Below are positions 62,353-64,000 of a stretch of DNA of 64,000 bases, in pieces. Numbering within the stretch: the stretch's first letter is position 1; every line of letters begins with the position of its first letter. Source of the stretch: Clostridia bacterium. Lineage in GTDB: Bacteria > Bacillota > Clostridia > Christensenellales > Borkfalkiaceae. Below the pieces are notes generated by a model. It searched no databases. It saw only the letters and a program-made list of their open reading frames with translations, and was not told the origin of the DNA. The stretch is taken from assembly GCA_017626495.1 (NCBI GenBank), contig JAGAIP010000004.1, positions 1 to 64,000 of the forward strand, in the 5' to 3' direction. Both the position numbers and the translations under genes were made by a program.

Positions 62353-62386
62353 AAAGAAACAGGATTCGAATCGTCCTGTTTCTTTT
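62353..62386 (+). terminator. Terminator of the mraZ-rsmH-ftsL-like operon
   Basis: AAAGAAACAGGA-TTCGAATCG-TCCTGTTTCTTT, 80 bp after the ftsL-like stop. Confidence 0.75.
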
Positions 62387-62430
62387 ACTATCCTTTGAAA
62401 ATTCAGTTTTATAAAAAGTTCGGAATGATT

Positions 62431-62905
62431 ATGAAAAAAAATCCTGATCGCTTTTGTCGCGGTCGCAGTATCGATCTGGTTGATTTATGCGTTTACGGTT
62501 TGGAATCTGTCAAAAAGTCCCGACGATCTCTCTTCGCTCCCCGAAAACGGGATTTATCGGTTTGAAAACGATACCTTCGTTTTGGAGATCGATTTTACCG
62601 ACGGCGATGCGCAGGAGAATGCGCTCTGCGCGCGGAAAATCACAATCACGTTTGACGGGCAAAGCTATGCTGTGAATTGTTACGAGACGGGTGGACACGG
62701 GACTCCGTTCGTACCAGTCGCGCCGCAGCAGATTCTCATCTTTGAAACGGAGCAGGGGGCTCCCGTCGTGCATTTTTCCGTCGGTAAATATAAATTCGAA
62801 CAAGACGGTTTTTATCTGTTGGATATTTGTCTGTACAGAGACAATGAAGTTGCGTTTTTATCCGACCGTATGGATCTGTACTTTCGTCACTGCCCGGAAG
62901 AATAA
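62431..62905 (+). pseudogene. Small anchored protein with a +1 frameshift in an A8 run
   Basis: From about 62441 the frame reads ILIAFVAVAVSIWLIYAFTVW, a signal-anchor, followed by about 130 residues ending near 62905 in a beta-rich domain. The only ATG (62431) is in another frame; the join is at a run of eight A (62434-62441). Seven A would give MKKILIAF. Either the gene is broken, the run is read by slippage, or the sequence has an indel error. The remaining in-frame start (TTG at 62480) has no SD. Family unknown. Confidence 0.6.
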
Positions 62906-62917
62906 GAATAATCATAA

Positions 62918-62950
62918 AAACGGACGCTGTTTCAAAAACAGCGTCCGTTT
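62918..62950. terminator. Bidirectional terminator
   Basis: AAACGGACGCTGTTT/AAACAGCGTCCGTTT, shared by the convergent genes at 62431 and 62955. Confidence 0.8.
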
Positions 62951-62954
62951 CATT

Positions 62955-63968
62955 TTAATTGAAGAAGGAAAGATCGGTTGCATAGCACCAGTAAGAAGAG
63001 GTGAATTTACCGAAGACGTATTTGTCCGACGCGGATTCGCACATGGTGTACAGTTTTCCGTCCACGATTTCGATTTCCTCGGACATGGGGGGAAGCTTGC
63101 AATCCTTTGAGAGCGTCGTGGAGTCGAGAATATAGAGCGGAATCCCCGTATCCGCGAACGTTGTTGCGCTGGCCGCAATCTTATGTACGTAGATATGAGA
63201 GAATGCCAAGCCGTAAGAGCAGGAAAGATAGATCTTGTTCCCCTCGATTGCCATGCCCTGTACGAGATCGGGCAGGGAGTAAATCGCGGTCGGCGTGGAA
63301 GAGATTCCGAGAGGGGCGGACGCATCATAGGGATAGAACGCGGCGATCGCATGATTAACTCCGTCCGCCGTTTCTACGTTATAGCTTTCGGGCGATTGAT
63401 AATTTTGTTCTCTGTAAAATTTCCCCGCAAGGATGCCCTGTTCCGTTGCGGTTGTAAAGGAGATACGCTGTTCTATGGTATCGCTGATGGCGGAATAGAA
63501 GTCTCCGACGCAAAATACCTTTTCGCCGTTCTCAGCGTTCATAATATCGGAGTAGCGGAATGCGTAGAGATGTGGTTCGTCTCCGCCTACGACGTAAACG
63601 TATTCGCCGTGTACGCTCACGCCTCCCGAATGTTTTGTATAGGGAGTTCCGTCACCGTAATGGAGCGCGACTTTCTTATAGTCGCGCCGTGTTTCAGATA
63701 CGACGTAGAGGGGAGACGCGGACTTGTCTTTCATATAGCCCGAAACGAAGAACGTATCGGAGGCGTTATCGTAGCAGATCCCCTGCGCGATAAATCCCCC
63801 GTTGAAATCGGGAATGCGGAACGCTTTTTCCGACGCCGTATAATAGGAAAGGACGGGAAGTTGAAAATAGCATCGTACGGCGAGTAAAAGTATGCAGACG
63901 AATGCGAGAATGCTTGCAATTACGGTGAGCAGAATCTTTTTCAGGCTCGGTTTTTTTGTTTTCGTCAT
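62955..63968 (-). CDS. Membrane-anchored beta-propeller-like protein
   Basis: This 337-residue protein has an N-terminal membrane anchor (LLTVIASILAFVCILLLAV, residues 13-31). The extracellular part shows repeated strands with GG and Tyr/Val patterns (GGFIAQGICYDNASDTFFVSGYMKD; GGVSVHGEYVYVVGGDEP; VQGMAIEGNKIYLSCSYG) consistent with a six- or seven-bladed propeller (YVTN/NHL/6-phosphogluconolactonase-like). I cannot name its ligand. No operon partner; the window ends just beyond its start. Confidence 0.68.
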   Translation of the reverse strand: MTKTKKPSLKKILLTVIASILAFVCILLLAVRCYFQLPVLSYYTASEKAFRIPDFNGGFIAQGICYDNASDTFFVSGYMKDKSASPLYVVSETRRDYKKVALHYGDGTPYTKHSGGVSVHGEYVYVVGGDEPHLYAFRYSDIMNAENGEKVFCVGDFYSAISDTIEQRISFTTATEQGILAGKFYREQNYQSPESYNVETADGVNHAIAAFYPYDASAPLGISSTPTAIYSLPDLVQGMAIEGNKIYLSCSYGLAFSHIYVHKIAASATTFADTGIPLYILDSTTLSKDCKLPPMSEEIEIVDGKLYTMCESASDKYVFGKFTSSYWCYATDLSFFN

Positions 63969-64000
63969 AGGTGACTCCTTTGTTTTTCCCGTATTATATC

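Noticed and set aside
62480-62905. TTG at 62480 as the true start of the small anchored protein
   Set aside because: It lacks an SD and would cut the signal-anchor in half; the frame upstream continues the hydrophobic segment.

Overview
The window looks like a chromosomal segment of an anaerobic Gram-positive bacterium of the class Clostridia (Bacillota). The signs are a pyruvate:ferredoxin oxidoreductase, a T-box leader before ileS, an Asp23/FakA-like/recG neighbourhood as in other Firmicutes, a short-form HisG with HisZ, a DUF1540 protein, an EcfA1-EcfA2-EcfT module, and strong SD sequences with sigma-70/A promoters that almost always have a 17-bp spacer. I cannot fix the genus from sequence alone.

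Layout. 1-12.1 kb: rpmB (minus), then asp23-fakA-like, recG, an eight-gene histidine operon (hisZGDBHAFIE) and a DRE-TIM aldolase. 12.2-17.9 kb: rplI, DUF1540, NUDIX, HAD phosphatase and PFOR. 18.1-22.3 kb: ecfA1-ecfA2-ecfT-truA and a membrane protein. 22.4-31.7 kb: mnmE, LysR, an XRE protein with a glycine-pentapeptide tail, T-box/ileS, a CotH-like surface protein and a companion membrane protein.

31.7-45.8 kb is an accessory island. Its left part is a Tn4451-like unit (large serine recombinase, TnpW-like, small RHH-like and TnpV-like proteins, a DUF6291-like protein) followed by a ten-unit degenerate repeat array. Its right part is AT-richer and holds a compact minus-strand operon: XRE regulator, GHKL (MORC/MutL-like) ATPase, Z1-domain helicase-like protein, PD-(D/E)XK nuclease (DUF4420), AIPR protein, DNA cytosine methyltransferase and Vsr endonuclease. 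This is a multi-gene restriction-like anti-phage system with its own promoter, operator candidates and terminator. It is the most interesting content of the window.

45.9-64 kb returns to core sequence: an RlmI-like methyltransferase, two RluA-family pseudouridine synthases, a large surface protein, feoA-feoB, tRNA-Arg(CCT), an orphan thi-box-like leader, a polyamine ABC transporter operon (regulator-potABCD), rpsT, murI, and the start of the division cluster (mraZ-rsmH-ftsL-like), ending in two lineage-specific membrane proteins. Recurrent oddities are genes whose start codon sits 6-9 nt behind the -10 box (leaderless transcripts) and a 22-nt intergenic motif present three times, each just before a terminator hairpin.
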